Below are positions 35,676-45,166 of a stretch of 64,000 nucleotides of DNA, piece by piece (position 1 is the stretch's first letter; every line of letters begins with the position of its first letter). Source of the DNA: Paeniglutamicibacter cryotolerans (GTDB lineage Bacteria > Actinomycetota > Actinomycetes > Actinomycetales > Micrococcaceae); contig NZ_JACHVS010000001.1 of assembly GCF_014190875.1 (NCBI RefSeq), forward strand, positions 1,054,001-1,118,000, in the 5' to 3' direction. Below the pieces are notes generated by a model. The model was not told the DNA's origin and ran no database searches. It saw only the letters and a list, made by a program, of their open reading frames with translations. The position numbers were made by a program, and so were the translations under genes.

Positions 35676-36338
35676 TCAGCTCAGGGCCCCCTCCCCCAGC
35701 CCGGCGTCACGCGCTCTGGCAATCGCCTTGGACCGCGAATTGACTTGGAGTTTCGTGAAGATGAGCGATACAACGTTACGTACCGTCTTTTCACTCAAGC
35801 CCTGGGCCCGGGCTATCTCCGCATTGTCCCGGCCCCGGGCCATGTCACCGAGCACGAGGCGTTCACGCGGCGTCAGCCCGGGGAAGGCCAACGGCTTCAA
35901 GGCGGCGGCACCGACGTAAAAGGCCCTTAATCGACCAGTGATTTCCGCGGAAAACAAAGCCTCCCCGTGGGCCACCGAACGTACAGCGCGCTCTACCGTA
36001 TCAGCGTCGGCCCCCTTCAACAGGTAGCCGATGGCACCGGAGCGCAAGGCCGTCATCACCCACTGGTCATCGTCGAACATCGTCAAGATGCAGATCCGCA
36101 ACCCGGGGTCGATGTCCAATAGGCGAGCAGTCAGCTCGGCACCGTTGCCGTCTGGCAGCTGAAGGTCCACCAGCACCACATCTGCTCCGGATCCCGGAAT
36201 CAGCTCCAGCGCCTGAGCGGCGGTGGCCGCCTCGGCCACGAGCAAGAAACCCGCGGCATCCAGGATCGCCGACAGGCCCTTCCTGAACGTCGGGTGGTCC
36301 TCCACCATCGCCACCTTGATCACCGGTGCAGCGCTCAT
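35676..36338 (-). CDS. NarL/LuxR-type response regulator
   Basis: This 220-residue regulator has a receiver with EDHPTF, phospho-acceptor Asp in VVLVDLQLPDGNG and Lys in YLLKGAD. The LuxR domain has LTPRERLVLGDMARGRDNAE and SEKTVRNVVSLIF. The recognition helix EKTVRNVV differs from the other three regulators here, in which ATVKTH, STVKTH or the like appears, so a different target is expected. It overlaps the kinase stop by four bases. Confidence 0.92.
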   Translation of the reverse strand: MSAAPVIKVAMVEDHPTFRKGLSAILDAAGFLLVAEAATAAQALELIPGSGADVVLVDLQLPDGNGAELTARLLDIDPGLRICILTMFDDDQWVMTALRSGAIGYLLKGADADTVERAVRSVAHGEALFSAEITGRLRAFYVGAAALKPLAFPGLTPRERLVLGDMARGRDNAEIARAQGLSEKTVRNVVSLIFTKLQVNSRSKAIARARDAGLGEGALS

Positions 36339-38302
36339 CGGACCACCCAGGGTTCGGGAGCGGCCGGGGCCGCCGGAAGCACCACGGTGACCCGGGTACC
36401 GCCCGTGGGCACCGCCACCAGCTCCCAGCTCCCACCAAGTTCAGTGGCCCGTTCACACATAGAATCCAGGCCGAGCCCGGAGTGGGCGACGACGCCTCCC
36501 CGCGGCCCGATCCCGTCGTCCTCGATGTGTACCACCAGCTCCGCTGCGCGGTATTCAAGTGTCACGCCGGCAGTGCGTGCACCGGCATGCTTGATCACAT
36601 TAGTCAGGGCCTCCTGGGCAATCCGGTAGGCAGCGACCTCGGTCGCAGCCGGCAGCGGCCGTGGTTCCCCGGTCTCGGCCACACTCACTTCCAGCCCGGT
36701 CGCGGGGTGCAGCCGGGAAATCGCGGCCACCAGCCCCAGGTCATCTAGGGCTGGTGGCCGCAGCCCCTGGACTAGGCTCCTGATATCGGCCACCGCCCTG
36801 CTCAGGTCGACCGAGGCCCCGGCGAGCAGTTCTGCGGCACGGGCCGGACGGGTATCGGCAGTCTTTTGGGCCGCGGCCACCGACAACGTCACCCCGGCAA
36901 TCAAGGGGCCCAGCCCGTCATGCAGGTCCCTGCGCAACCTCCGCCGCTCCTCCTCCCGGGCGGTCAGCACCTCGCGGCGCGATCGGTGCAGGTCGGCTGT
37001 CAGCATGGCCTCGTGGGTGATCAACGCAAGCACCGGTTCCAAATGTCCAATGAGCCGCAGATCCGCCGGATGCACTGCAGCTGCCCCGCGACGCGGCGGT
37101 AACTGCAGCCGCGCAATCGGCATGCCTCGCCAGTACAGCTCGACGGCAACCGTCGAGCTCGCCGGGGCCGGTCCCGTGGCGCCCTCTGGCACGATGGCCA
37201 GGCCCGGGGAGTGGAGGGCTTCGGCCAGAAGCCGGCCCACCACTTCCAAGGCGCGGCTTCCGTCACCCGCCCCGGCGGCAGCCGCTGAAAGTCCGGCGCC
37301 CAGACGTCGGTGTTCGGGTCGGCCTAGGGCAAAAACCCGTTCCACGCGGTGCCCGATCCCCCGGCGCAACGGATCGAACACGCTCGCTACGACCAGCGCG
37401 GCCACGAAGGCAGCCGCCACTTGCCCGTCAGCGGCCCCGAACAGGACCCCGACCCCGACCACCGAAAGCACATAGGCGGCCCAGAGCAGACCGAACAGGA
37501 CAAGGCCCACGATGGCTCGGGTAACCAGGACCGGAATGTCGAAGAGCGAACGCTGCAAGACCGCCCACAGGATCGCGGCGAGGTATCCGGTCGCAGCCAG
37601 CGGCGCCACCCACCAGGGGCCAGCGGCGCCCGCTGCCAGCAGCAGGATCCCAGCCAGCGAAACCACCCCGAGCTTCCGCCTCAACCCGGTATCTGCGCCA
37701 TGCCAGCGGGCCACGATGCTCGCCACCGAGCCGAGGCTGACCATGGCCAGCAAGAGGGCCAGCGGCGCATCGAAGTATTCGAGGGCTGGCCATGGCATGG
37801 CCCGGGCCCACCAGGGATTGGGAAGCTGCGGATAAGCAGGGGAATGGGGGCCGGCCATCAACAACGCAGTGAGCAACACCGTGGCGCCCAGCGAACCGCG
37901 CCACCACCAGGACCAGAACCGGCCAGGCAGCGGGCGGCCATCGGGGAAGACCTGGGGTAGCAGGCCGAGCCCCAACATCGTGAACGGCGCCCATGACCAG
38001 CCGTTGACCCACGCGCTCCACGGTGCCCAACCAGCCGGTTCGGGACGGGCCACCCCGAGGCCGGTAAGCATTCCTGACACCAGGAAGACCCCGGCGAAGA
38101 AGCCGCTGGCCAGCATCAGCCAGCCCACCCGGTTGCCCTGGGCATGGGAGACCAGCAGCAGCCCCAACGGGGCGCCGAAAAGCGCGATCGCTGTTTCCAC
38201 GCCCGTCTGCTGCCAGGTGCCCTCGGACAAGGAGAGGATCCCGGCCGCCACTGCGCATGCGGACAGCAGCCCGGCCAACACCTTCAGGAGTCCGGACATC
38301 AT
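36335..38302 (-). CDS. Large membrane sensor histidine kinase with GAF-like region
   Basis: This 655-residue kinase has an N-terminal membrane domain of about ten helices (residues 5-310), a GAF-like region (about 330-440), a HisKA_3 helix with RRDLHDGLGPLIAGVTL holding the phospho-acceptor His near 475, and a C-terminal HATPase with AQEALTNVIKHA and LGLDSMCERA. Actinobacterial kinases of this layout are mostly uncharacterised. It starts at ATG 38302 or the adjoining ATG at 38299, with GGAGGG upstream. Confidence 0.9.
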   Translation of the reverse strand: MMSGLLKVLAGLLSACAVAAGILSLSEGTWQQTGVETAIALFGAPLGLLLVSHAQGNRVGWLMLASGFFAGVFLVSGMLTGLGVARPEPAGWAPWSAWVNGWSWAPFTMLGLGLLPQVFPDGRPLPGRFWSWWWRGSLGATVLLTALLMAGPHSPAYPQLPNPWWARAMPWPALEYFDAPLALLLAMVSLGSVASIVARWHGADTGLRRKLGVVSLAGILLLAAGAAGPWWVAPLAATGYLAAILWAVLQRSLFDIPVLVTRAIVGLVLFGLLWAAYVLSVVGVGVLFGAADGQVAAAFVAALVVASVFDPLRRGIGHRVERVFALGRPEHRRLGAGLSAAAAGAGDGSRALEVVGRLLAEALHSPGLAIVPEGATGPAPASSTVAVELYWRGMPIARLQLPPRRGAAAVHPADLRLIGHLEPVLALITHEAMLTADLHRSRREVLTAREEERRRLRRDLHDGLGPLIAGVTLSVAAAQKTADTRPARAAELLAGASVDLSRAVADIRSLVQGLRPPALDDLGLVAAISRLHPATGLEVSVAETGEPRPLPAATEVAAYRIAQEALTNVIKHAGARTAGVTLEYRAAELVVHIEDDGIGPRGGVVAHSGLGLDSMCERATELGGSWELVAVPTGGTRVTVVLPAAPAAPEPWVVR

Positions 38303-38349
38303 CGCCAGCCCTCCGCCCCTTCAGCTTCCAGTGCCCCGGTCTGATGACC

Positions 38350-39066
38350 CTAGCCCAGCTCCCCGGCATCCGCCCAGCATTCCTCCCCGGTTTTCAACAC
38401 CGCCCACGCAGTTCCACCGGCAAAGGCCAGGAACAGGACGTGCCAGTCGATGAAGGGCAGCGGCGGCAACACGAAGTCGGCGATCAGGAACGCCAGCAGG
38501 GACAGCGTGGCCCACAGCGGAATGATGCGCGAGCGGAGGAAGGCGACGGCGCTGAGGATGATTCCCAGTGGGTTCACGATCATGAACAACGCGAATACGC
38601 CCAGGAACACCCATGAGCCGGACTGCCCGTTGATGGCCGCCAAGACCGGGGCAGGGATCTCCGGCGATGACTCGGCGGCCACCGAGTACAGCACCAGCAC
38701 CGAGGCGGTCATCACGAAGAAGGCCCCCAGCCCCACGATGCTCGCACCCCAAGCGACGCGGGAAAGCACCGGGGCCCGGCGGCTGGCCAACCGCAGCAGG
38801 CCCCCGAAACCCAGCAGCATCAGGGGAATCGCCAGCAGGTTCAACGACGTGGCCACCAGGCCCAAGCCAGGGTTCTCGACGAGGGCCACGCTCCGCTCTC
38901 CACCCGCGGCATCGAGCCAGAACTGGATCAGCACCGAGGCCAGCAAATTCAGGACCCCGCCTATGATCAGGGCGGTAGCGGTTCCCCTCTTGGTGAAGAA
39001 GCGCAGGGCAGACCAATCCGCCTGCGGGCGGATGATGGAGGGCGCGGGACTGCTTTCGGGGATCAT
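38350..39066 (-). CDS. Integral membrane protein of unknown function
   Basis: This 238-residue protein has a polar start (to residue 25) and about six to seven hydrophobic helices. FFTKRGTATALIIGGVLNLL opens the first and PLPFIDWHVLFLAFAGG lies near the end. No family motif is recognised. ATG at 39066 is fixed by CAGGAGA eight bases upstream. It precedes the large kinase by 48 bases on the same strand and could supply or sense its signal. Confidence 0.8.
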   Translation of the reverse strand: MIPESSPAPSIIRPQADWSALRFFTKRGTATALIIGGVLNLLASVLIQFWLDAAGGERSVALVENPGLGLVATSLNLLAIPLMLLGFGGLLRLASRRAPVLSRVAWGASIVGLGAFFVMTASVLVLYSVAAESSPEIPAPVLAAINGQSGSWVFLGVFALFMIVNPLGIILSAVAFLRSRIIPLWATLSLLAFLIADFVLPPLPFIDWHVLFLAFAGGTAWAVLKTGEECWADAGELG

Positions 39067-39088
39067 CGGTTCGTCTCCTGTTCTCGCT

Positions 39089-39108
39089 GGCCCGGATGAT
39101 TCCGGGCC
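39089..39108. repeat. Small inverted repeat in leader of 38350-39066 gene
   Basis: GGCCCGGA, four bases, TCCGGGCC: an 8-bp perfect hairpin or operator 23 bases upstream of the ATG, inside a 242-bp gap otherwise without recognised signals. Confidence 0.45.
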
Positions 39109-39308
39109 CGTGGAACCCCAGTGTGGGCGCGGAGGTGTCCCGCCCGGCAGGGGCAGGCGTCCCTCGGACCCGGGAAGAAAGTGCGCACTCCGGCACCGCA
39201 TGATGCCCGCCTACTCGAATGGAATCGATCCGTGGCGTCCCAGCGATGTACGGGTTCGTGCCTACGCTGCCAACGCCCAGAGGTCCCACGGCGGTGAAAC
39301 CGGGCCGG

Positions 39309-39965
39309 TCAATGACCCCGCGGGCCGAACAGCCGGGCAAGCCAGCCGCGCCGTGCCGGGGTTGGCGCGGCGGCCGCCGGATCGGGTGCCGCCACCGCAC
39401 TGCGCTCCGTGCGACGGTCCCGCCAGGCCGTGATTTCCGCATCGATGCCGCGCAGCCTGGTGATCACCGGCGGTCCCCCGGCCAGCTGGCGGCGGGCCTC
39501 GATGATGCGGGAATTGAAGTCGGTGAGGATCTCGCGGACCCGCGCCTCGGACCCCTCGGCATCGAGCAGCTCGTCCAGCTCGGCGTCCTCCTTGCGCAAC
39601 ATCAGCGCCGGCGGACCGATTCCGCTGACCTGTTCGCGTTGCAGCATCCCCTTGATCCACCAGTCGGGATCGGAGTTGGTACCGAGTCCGGGGATCGGTT
39701 TACCGGCATAGGCCAAGTTGTCGAAGTCCCCGCGAGCCATCGCCGCGTCAATGGCCGAATTAGCCACTTCCCAGACCTCGTCCGTTTCGTGGAAGCGCGT
39801 CGGGGCGGTGTCTGCGTCGGCCTCGGGTTCCCCGAAGCGGCGGCCGGTGGACTGCGCGTATTCGTCCACCGGCACCGGATCGGCCGCTTCCTGCCGGGAG
39901 TCGCGGTAGCGCGCCGCTTCCAATGCATGGTCCCTAGCCCGTGCTGGATCGCTATGTCGTCCCAT
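39309..39965 (-). CDS. DUF1992 (DNAJC28-like) protein
   Basis: This 218-residue protein has the DUF1992 core: ANSAIDAAMARGDFDNLAYA near residue 60 and GKPIPG, followed by PDWWIKGMLQREQ. This domain is shared with eukaryotic DNAJC28 but lacks a J-domain here. The C-terminal 50 residues are Ala/Pro/Arg-rich. The function is unknown. ATG at 39965 is supported by GGCGG upstream and a basic opening GRHSDPARARD. Confidence 0.85.
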   Translation of the reverse strand: MGRHSDPARARDHALEAARYRDSRQEAADPVPVDEYAQSTGRRFGEPEADADTAPTRFHETDEVWEVANSAIDAAMARGDFDNLAYAGKPIPGLGTNSDPDWWIKGMLQREQVSGIGPPALMLRKEDAELDELLDAEGSEARVREILTDFNSRIIEARRQLAGGPPVITRLRGIDAEITAWRDRRTERSAVAAPDPAAAAPTPARRGWLARLFGPRGH

Positions 39966-40054
39966 GGTGCCGCCTGCCTTCCGTCGACCGAGCGCTGATG
40001 TCTTAACGGTAGCCATGCAGGCAGGGTGCGGACAACGAAACGGGCCACCCGCAG

Positions 40055-40723
40055 CTAGCCGATTCCCGCCGCATGCAGGCACAAGGCGATTTGCACCCGG
40101 TTGTCGGCGGGCAGCTTCTCCAGGATCCGGCCGATATGCGTCTTGACGGTGGAGAGGCTGATGAAATGCAGTGCCGCAATCTCCGCGTTGGTCATCCCTT
40201 CGGAGATGGCCCGGGCGATCTCGGACTCCCGTTCGGTGAGCCTGGCGATCCGTTGGCGCGCCTCGGCCTGACCGGGATCCGGGGCCCTGCGGGTGAGGGC
40301 ATCGATGAGCTGCCGGGTCACCGAGGGGGACAGCATCGGCCGGCCGGACGCCACCTGGTGGACGGCTGCGACCAGCTCGGCCGGTGGCGTGTCCTTGAGC
40401 AGGAATCCCGCGGCACCGCTCGTCAGTGCCCGTATCACCATGTCATCGGCGTCGAAAGTGGTCAGCATCAGGATCCTGAGCCCCGGATCGCGTTCGAGCA
40501 GGACTTTGCAGGTCTCGAGCCCGTCGAGCACCGGCATCCGGATATCCATCAGCACCACATCGGGTGCCGTGGCGCTGACGGCATCCAGCGCCTGCCGTCC
40601 GTCGCCGCATTCACCGACGATGCTGATTCCCGGGTCGCCCTCGAGGATCAGCCTCAATCCGACGCGGACGAGCGTTTCATCGTCGACCAGCAGCACCCGT
40701 ACCGGGGATTTCAGTTCTTCCAT
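40055..40723 (-). CDS. NarL/LuxR-type response regulator
   Basis: This 222-residue regulator has receiver motifs LLVDDETLVR, VVLMDIRMPVLDG and FLLKD, and a LuxR domain with LTERESEIARAISEGMTNAE and SLSTVKTHIGRIL. It overlaps the kinase gene by 13 bases. No transporter gene accompanies this pair, so its target is not evident. Confidence 0.93.
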   Translation of the reverse strand: MEELKSPVRVLLVDDETLVRVGLRLILEGDPGISIVGECGDGRQALDAVSATAPDVVLMDIRMPVLDGLETCKVLLERDPGLRILMLTTFDADDMVIRALTSGAAGFLLKDTPPAELVAAVHQVASGRPMLSPSVTRQLIDALTRRAPDPGQAEARQRIARLTERESEIARAISEGMTNAEIAALHFISLSTVKTHIGRILEKLPADNRVQIALCLHAAGIG

Positions 40724-41937
40724 GGCAGCCAGGCCTCCAGCACGAATCGATCGTCGGCATCGGGGCCGGCTTCCAGTTTCCCGCCAGCGAGTTCGGCCCG
40801 TTCGGCGAGTCCTTCCAGGCCCAGGCCGGAGGGCGGTGCCATGCTCCTCCGCCCGGCGACTTCCGATCCCGCGGCCGATACCAACGGGTTTTCCACACGC
40901 ACCGTGACGCGTCCGACCGGACGAACGCCGAGCGTCACCGACACCGGCGCTCCGGGGGCATGGCGCCGGGCATTGGTCAGGGCCTCCTGGATGATCCGGT
41001 AGAGGTGTCGGCCGGTGGCTTCGGGCAGCAGCACCGGATCCGCTTCCAGCTCGACAGGCAGCGACAGTCCCACCACGGTTCCGGCCCCCCGGTTCTCATC
41101 GAGCAACCGCCCGAGGTCGGCCAGCGAGGGTTGCGGCAGCGACACCTCGACGGCGGAGCCGATGGATTCGGTGCGCAGCAGGCCCAGCACCTCGCGCAGT
41201 TCACCCAGCGCCAGATGCGCGTTCTCCCGGATCACCCCGGCGGCATCCCTGGTCCGGCCGGGCCCCAGATCGCTGCGGTACTCGAGCGCACCGGCGTGCA
41301 GCGCCACCAGGGAGAGGCGGTGGGCCAGCACGTCGTGCATTTCCCGGGCGATGCGGGTCCGCTCGTTGGCGCGTGCGGCATCCAGCTGGGCCCGCTGTTC
41401 GCGCAGCGAACCGGCCGCTTGTTCACGCAGCGTGACCAGCAATTGCCGGCGGCCACCGAGGTACAGGCCGATGAGGATCAGGACTCCGGTGCCCACCATC
41501 ATGATCACCAGCATCAGCCACCAGGGGTCCTGCGAACCGGGGAACACGATCTGCTCCGCGGTGAGCGCCGATGCAACGAAGACGGCCGAGACAACACCGA
41601 TTTCCCCGACCCGGCGCCGGGTCGCCAGCGAAATCACCGCCATCATCGCAAGTCCGGCCCCGAGTGCGGAGAATCCGGACATTGCACCGATGGCCAGGCT
41701 CACGGGCATCGGGAAACGGTGGCGCAGGGGGTACAGGACCAGAAGGAACACCCCGAACAGCATGTCCAGTGCGATCCAGCCCCCGGTGCTCCCGCCGGCT
41801 CCCAGCTCCGGTTCCACCCCATGGGCCAGGGCAAAGGCCGTCATCCCCACGGACAGCGCCAGGACCAGGCGCCAGGCACCTCCCCAGAGACGGCGCGGAA
41901 GGGCCGCCGCGGGAGTCGTTGCTGGTTCAGTGCTCAT
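40711..41937 (-). CDS. NarL-type sensor histidine kinase
   Basis: This 408-residue kinase has five to six N-terminal membrane helices (residues 20-165), a coiled linker, the phospho-acceptor segment RIAREMHDVLAHRLSLVALH near 205, and an HATPase domain with IIQEALTNARRHA and LGLEGLAERAELAGG. There is no separate sensor domain, which suggests membrane or intramembrane sensing. ATG at 41937 lies seven bases after TAACAT. Confidence 0.92.
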   Translation of the reverse strand: MSTEPATTPAAALPRRLWGGAWRLVLALSVGMTAFALAHGVEPELGAGGSTGGWIALDMLFGVFLLVLYPLRHRFPMPVSLAIGAMSGFSALGAGLAMMAVISLATRRRVGEIGVVSAVFVASALTAEQIVFPGSQDPWWLMLVIMMVGTGVLILIGLYLGGRRQLLVTLREQAAGSLREQRAQLDAARANERTRIAREMHDVLAHRLSLVALHAGALEYRSDLGPGRTRDAAGVIRENAHLALGELREVLGLLRTESIGSAVEVSLPQPSLADLGRLLDENRGAGTVVGLSLPVELEADPVLLPEATGRHLYRIIQEALTNARRHAPGAPVSVTLGVRPVGRVTVRVENPLVSAAGSEVAGRRSMAPPSGLGLEGLAERAELAGGKLEAGPDADDRFVLEAWLPWKN

Positions 41938-41944
41938 TTATCCC

Positions 41945-41950
41945 ATGTTA
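41945..41950 (-). promoter_or_regulatory. Putative -10 element, kinase/regulator pair
   Basis: Minus-strand TAACAT with a seven-base spacer to the ATG at 41937. Confidence 0.4.
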
Positions 41951-42068
41951 TCGAGCCGGTGCTCCTACCGGCATCGGCCGAAAGAACCAGATGGCACCGT
42001 CCCGACGGCGGCAAAAGATGATCCGGAAGATCGATGCCCGGGGCGCCGTACTGTTGAAGAATTGATCC

Positions 42069-43169
42069 ATGAGCACTGAAAACGGGTTCCCGGCACCGGC
42101 CGGACCGCCGCCCGAATTGAACGGCGGACAGCCCGCGACACCGGCCCCCTGGCAGGTTCCCGGCTACCAGCAGCCCCCGGCCTACCACCAGGCACCACCG
42201 GCGCCGCCGAGGACCAGGAATCCGGCTGGACCGCTGCCCTACCACCGATTGGGCCGCGCCTGGGCGGGATACCGCTGGTACAAACCGCTGCTGGTGGGCT
42301 TGATCGCCGTCGGCCTGTATGTGGGAGCCCTGTTCCTGCTGACGCTGGCCGGGTTCTTCGCCGCCCTGCTCAACCCGGTTTTCGCCGGGCAGCTGGCCGG
42401 ACTCGATGACGCCCTGTTGAACATGGACATGACGAATCCACTGGTTTTCGTCCTGTCCCTGGGCACGATCATCCTGATGCTGCCGGCGATCCTGCTGGCC
42501 ACGCGCATCCTCGGGGCCCGGCCCACGGGCCTGCTCTCCTCCGTCGCCGGAAGGCTGCGCTGGGGCTGGCTGGGCTGCTGCCTGGCCATGGCCCTGGGCG
42601 TGATGGCCGTGAGCTACACCATCAGCTTCATCATCGGCACGATCCAGGGCGAGCCCTTCGCACCGGAGTTCGGGTCGGGCCGGATGTGGCTGATGATCGG
42701 GCTCACCCTGCTGCTCGTGCCGGTCCAGGCCGCGGCAGAGGAGTACGTGTTCCGCGGCTACCTGATGCAGTGCATCGGCGGCTGGCTGCGCCACCCGGCC
42801 TTCGCCATCGCGCTGCCGATCCCACTGTTCGTGTTCGGCCACGACTACGATCTCTATGGACAACTCGACGTGGGCCTCTTCGCGCTGGCGGCGGGCTGGA
42901 TTTCCTGGCGGACCGGAGGGCTGGAGGCGGCCCTCGGGCTGCACATCGTGAACAATGTGGTGATCTTCGGACTCGGCGCAGTGGCGCTGGCCGATGTGAA
43001 TGCCAAGGCGGGCAGCCTGCCCTCGCTGATCGCCTCCGCACTCACCATGGGCGCCTATGTGTGGGTCGTGGTGCACGTCGCGACACGCCGCAAGATCGCC
43101 CGCCTACGCGAGCCGGAACCCGGGAAACTGCGGCCGGCTCCGTGGCAGCGGCCGGCCGTCAGCGGATAA
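42069..43169 (+). CDS. CPBP-family intramembrane endopeptidase, Pro-rich N-terminus
   Basis: This 366-residue protein opens with a 60-residue Pro/Ala/Gln-rich cytoplasmic segment, then eight or so membrane helices. The CPBP motifs are complete: EEYVFRGY near residue 224, FVFGHDY near 258 and HIVNN near 295. Its C-terminus overlaps the end of the convergent response regulator gene by 11 bases. The substrate is unknown. No clear ribosome site is seen before the ATG. Confidence 0.88.
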   Translation: MSTENGFPAPAGPPPELNGGQPATPAPWQVPGYQQPPAYHQAPPAPPRTRNPAGPLPYHRLGRAWAGYRWYKPLLVGLIAVGLYVGALFLLTLAGFFAALLNPVFAGQLAGLDDALLNMDMTNPLVFVLSLGTIILMLPAILLATRILGARPTGLLSSVAGRLRWGWLGCCLAMALGVMAVSYTISFIIGTIQGEPFAPEFGSGRMWLMIGLTLLLVPVQAAAEEYVFRGYLMQCIGGWLRHPAFAIALPIPLFVFGHDYDLYGQLDVGLFALAAGWISWRTGGLEAALGLHIVNNVVIFGLGAVALADVNAKAGSLPSLIASALTMGAYVWVVVHVATRRKIARLREPEPGKLRPAPWQRPAVSG

Positions 43170-43791
43170 GCCGCAGCGCCCGGGCCCGGTCGATGGCCGC
43201 GGTACGGTTATCGACGGCGAGCTTGGAGTAGATGTGGATCAGGTGTGTCTTGACCGTTGATTCGGAGATGAACAGCTCCCGGGCGATCTCCTTGTTGCTC
43301 ATCCCGCGGGCCAGCAGCGCCAGCAGTTCGAGTTCGCGCGGGCTCAGCTCCGCCGCATCGCGCTCCCCCGGTGCCATGCGTGCCGCTACACCGGCAGCGA
43401 GCACCTGCTTGCCATCGGCCGCAGCCCGCACCGCGGCGACGAGTTCAGCCAGCGGGGCGTCCTTGAGCAGGTAGCCCGCCGCTCCCGCCTCGAGCGCCGC
43501 CCTGATGTCGGCATCCGAATCATAGGTGGTCAGGATGAGCACCGGCGGCCCGCCGGCGGCGGTGATCCGGGCAGTGGCCTGGACCCCGTCCATGCCTTCC
43601 ATCTGCAGGTCCATCAGCACCACGTCGACGCGTTCGCCCAGGGTCCGCAGCCGGGCGAGCTGGGCGATGGCATCGGCCCCGTCGGAGGCCTCGGCCAGCA
43701 CCAGCAGCCCGCCCTGTTCGGTCAAGACGGCACGCAAGCCGGCCCGGACCACGGGATGGTCATCGACCAACAGGACCTGCAAGCTATCCAT
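43159..43791 (-). CDS. NarL/LuxR-type response regulator
   Basis: This 210-residue regulator shows receiver motifs [23 protein letters not shown] and YLLKD, and a LuxR domain with [20 protein letters not shown] and [16 protein letters not shown] at 43791 is chosen for the GAAGGAG site. The same frame runs further upstream but there it is antisense-like to the kinase and lacks domain content. It overlaps the kinase by eight bases. Confidence 0.93.
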   Translation of the reverse strand: MDSLQVLLVDDHPVVRAGLRAVLTEQGGLLVLAEASDGADAIAQLARLRTLGERVDVVLMDLQMEGMDGVQATARITAAGGPPVLILTTYDSDADIRAALEAGAAGYLLKDAPLAELVAAVRAAADGKQVLAAGVAARMAPGERDAAELSPRELELLALLARGMSNKEIARELFISESTVKTHLIHIYSKLAVDNRTAAIDRARALRLIR

Positions 43792-45082
43792 GGGGAACTC
43801 CTTCGGTGGCGGGCAGCGGGATTCGCACGGCAATGACCGTTCCCTCGCCGGGGGTCGATTCAATCTCCAGTGTTCCCTCGAACGGAGCCAGGCGTTCACG
43901 CAGGCCGGCCAGGCCGTAGCCGGTCCCGTCGGCGCGCGGACCCCGCGGCAGCGCGGCTGTGTCGAGTCCGATGCCGTCGTCGAACACGTCGAGGGTGACG
44001 GCATCGGGCAGGTAGCCCAGGCTGAGCACGGCGCGGGAGGCTCCTGCGTGGGAGGCGATATTGGCCAGGCCGGACTGGGCTGCACGCAGCAGTGCCTCGG
44101 CAACCGGCTCGGGAAGCCCGCGCGCCGTTCCGTCCTGCGCGAAGCTGCATTCGAGTTCACCGCCCGCTGCACGCACATTGCGTTCCGTCGCGGCGCACAG
44201 CCGCTCGAGCGCCGCGGCCAGCGAGCCCTCCTGGGCCGCATCGCCCGAGAGCCCGCGCACGAATCCGCGGGCCTCGGCGAGGTTCTCGGCGGCTGTCTGC
44301 CCGATGGTTTCCAGCCGCTGCGCCGCCAGGTCGGTGTTTCCAGATTCCAGTGCGGCGCTGGCGGCACGGGAGACCAGCACGATGCTGGAGAGCCCCTGGG
44401 CGAGCGTGTCATGGATTTCCCGGGCCAACCGGGCGCGTTCGGAAAGGGTTCCGGCCCGGCGTTCCTGCTCGGCGAGCGCCGCACGCGTCTCGCGCAGCTC
44501 TGCCAGAGCCAGGCGCTGGTTCACGCCCTCCTGGTAGAGCGCCCGGTAGGCCATGCCCATGATCACGGCGAAGACCGCGCCGAGCGCCGGGCCCAGCACC
44601 TGGGCCAGACTGAGCGAACCCGAGTGGTACCAGCCGCCGGCGATGTCGACCGCGGTCAGCAGCACCACGGCGAACAGCGCATGGCGCAGGCCCAGGATGT
44701 GCAAATGCAGGAAGAAGAGCGGGAATGCGAGCCAGGCGAAACCGGAGCTGAGGTAGAGCAGGATGACCCAGAGGACCACCACCCCGCCGAGCCACCAGAT
44801 GGCCCAGCGGCCCGGATGGGCGGCCAGGCCCGCGGCATGGCGTTTCTCGCGCAGCGTTCCGGCCAGATAGAGCGCTGCCAGCAGTCCGCTGAGCACCACC
44901 ACGGTGACCCGCCGGACCGCCGATTCCCCGGAGCCGAGGACCCCGAGCAGCCCAATGCCCAACAGCACGGCGAAGCTCACGTGGAGTCCGACGCGCAGGA
45001 CCCGCAGCACCATGGCGCCGGCGGTCCCGGGAGCGGGCAACGAATCCGGCATCTTACGCGGCCGGGACACGGAGGTAGTCAC
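43784..45082 (-). CDS. NarL-type sensor histidine kinase
   Basis: This 432-residue kinase has about six membrane helices (residues 24-180), a linker coiled coil rich in Ala, Glu and Arg, the phospho-acceptor segment [19 protein letters not shown] near 225, and an HATPase domain containing [13 protein letters not shown] and [10 protein letters not shown]. The His-Asp-Thr form of the box differs from the other kinases here (His-Asp-Val or His-Asp-Gly). GTG at 45082 lies seven bases after TAGGCT. Confidence 0.92.
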   Translation of the reverse strand: MTTSVSRPRKMPDSLPAPGTAGAMVLRVLRVGLHVSFAVLLGIGLLGVLGSGESAVRRVTVVVLSGLLAALYLAGTLREKRHAAGLAAHPGRWAIWWLGGVVVLWVILLYLSSGFAWLAFPLFFLHLHILGLRHALFAVVLLTAVDIAGGWYHSGSLSLAQVLGPALGAVFAVIMGMAYRALYQEGVNQRLALAELRETRAALAEQERRAGTLSERARLAREIHDTLAQGLSSIVLVSRAASAALESGNTDLAAQRLETIGQTAAENLAEARGFVRGLSGDAAQEGSLAAALERLCAATERNVRAAGGELECSFAQDGTARGLPEPVAEALLRAAQSGLANIASHAGASRAVLSLGYLPDAVTLDVFDDGIGLDTAALPRGPRADGTGYGLAGLRERLAPFEGTLEIESTPGEGTVIAVRIPLPATEGVPHG

Positions 45083-45089
45083 ACCACCC

Positions 45090-45095
45090 AGCCTA
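45090..45095 (-). promoter_or_regulatory. Putative -10 element, kinase/regulator pair
   Basis: Minus-strand TAGGCT with a seven-base spacer to the GTG at 45082. Confidence 0.4.
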
Positions 45096-45166
45096 GTTCG
45101 GGCACGGTAGCGGGGGAATCAACCAAAGGGTTGAATTCTCTGCCGCTGCGGGCCGGGGAAAGCGGC

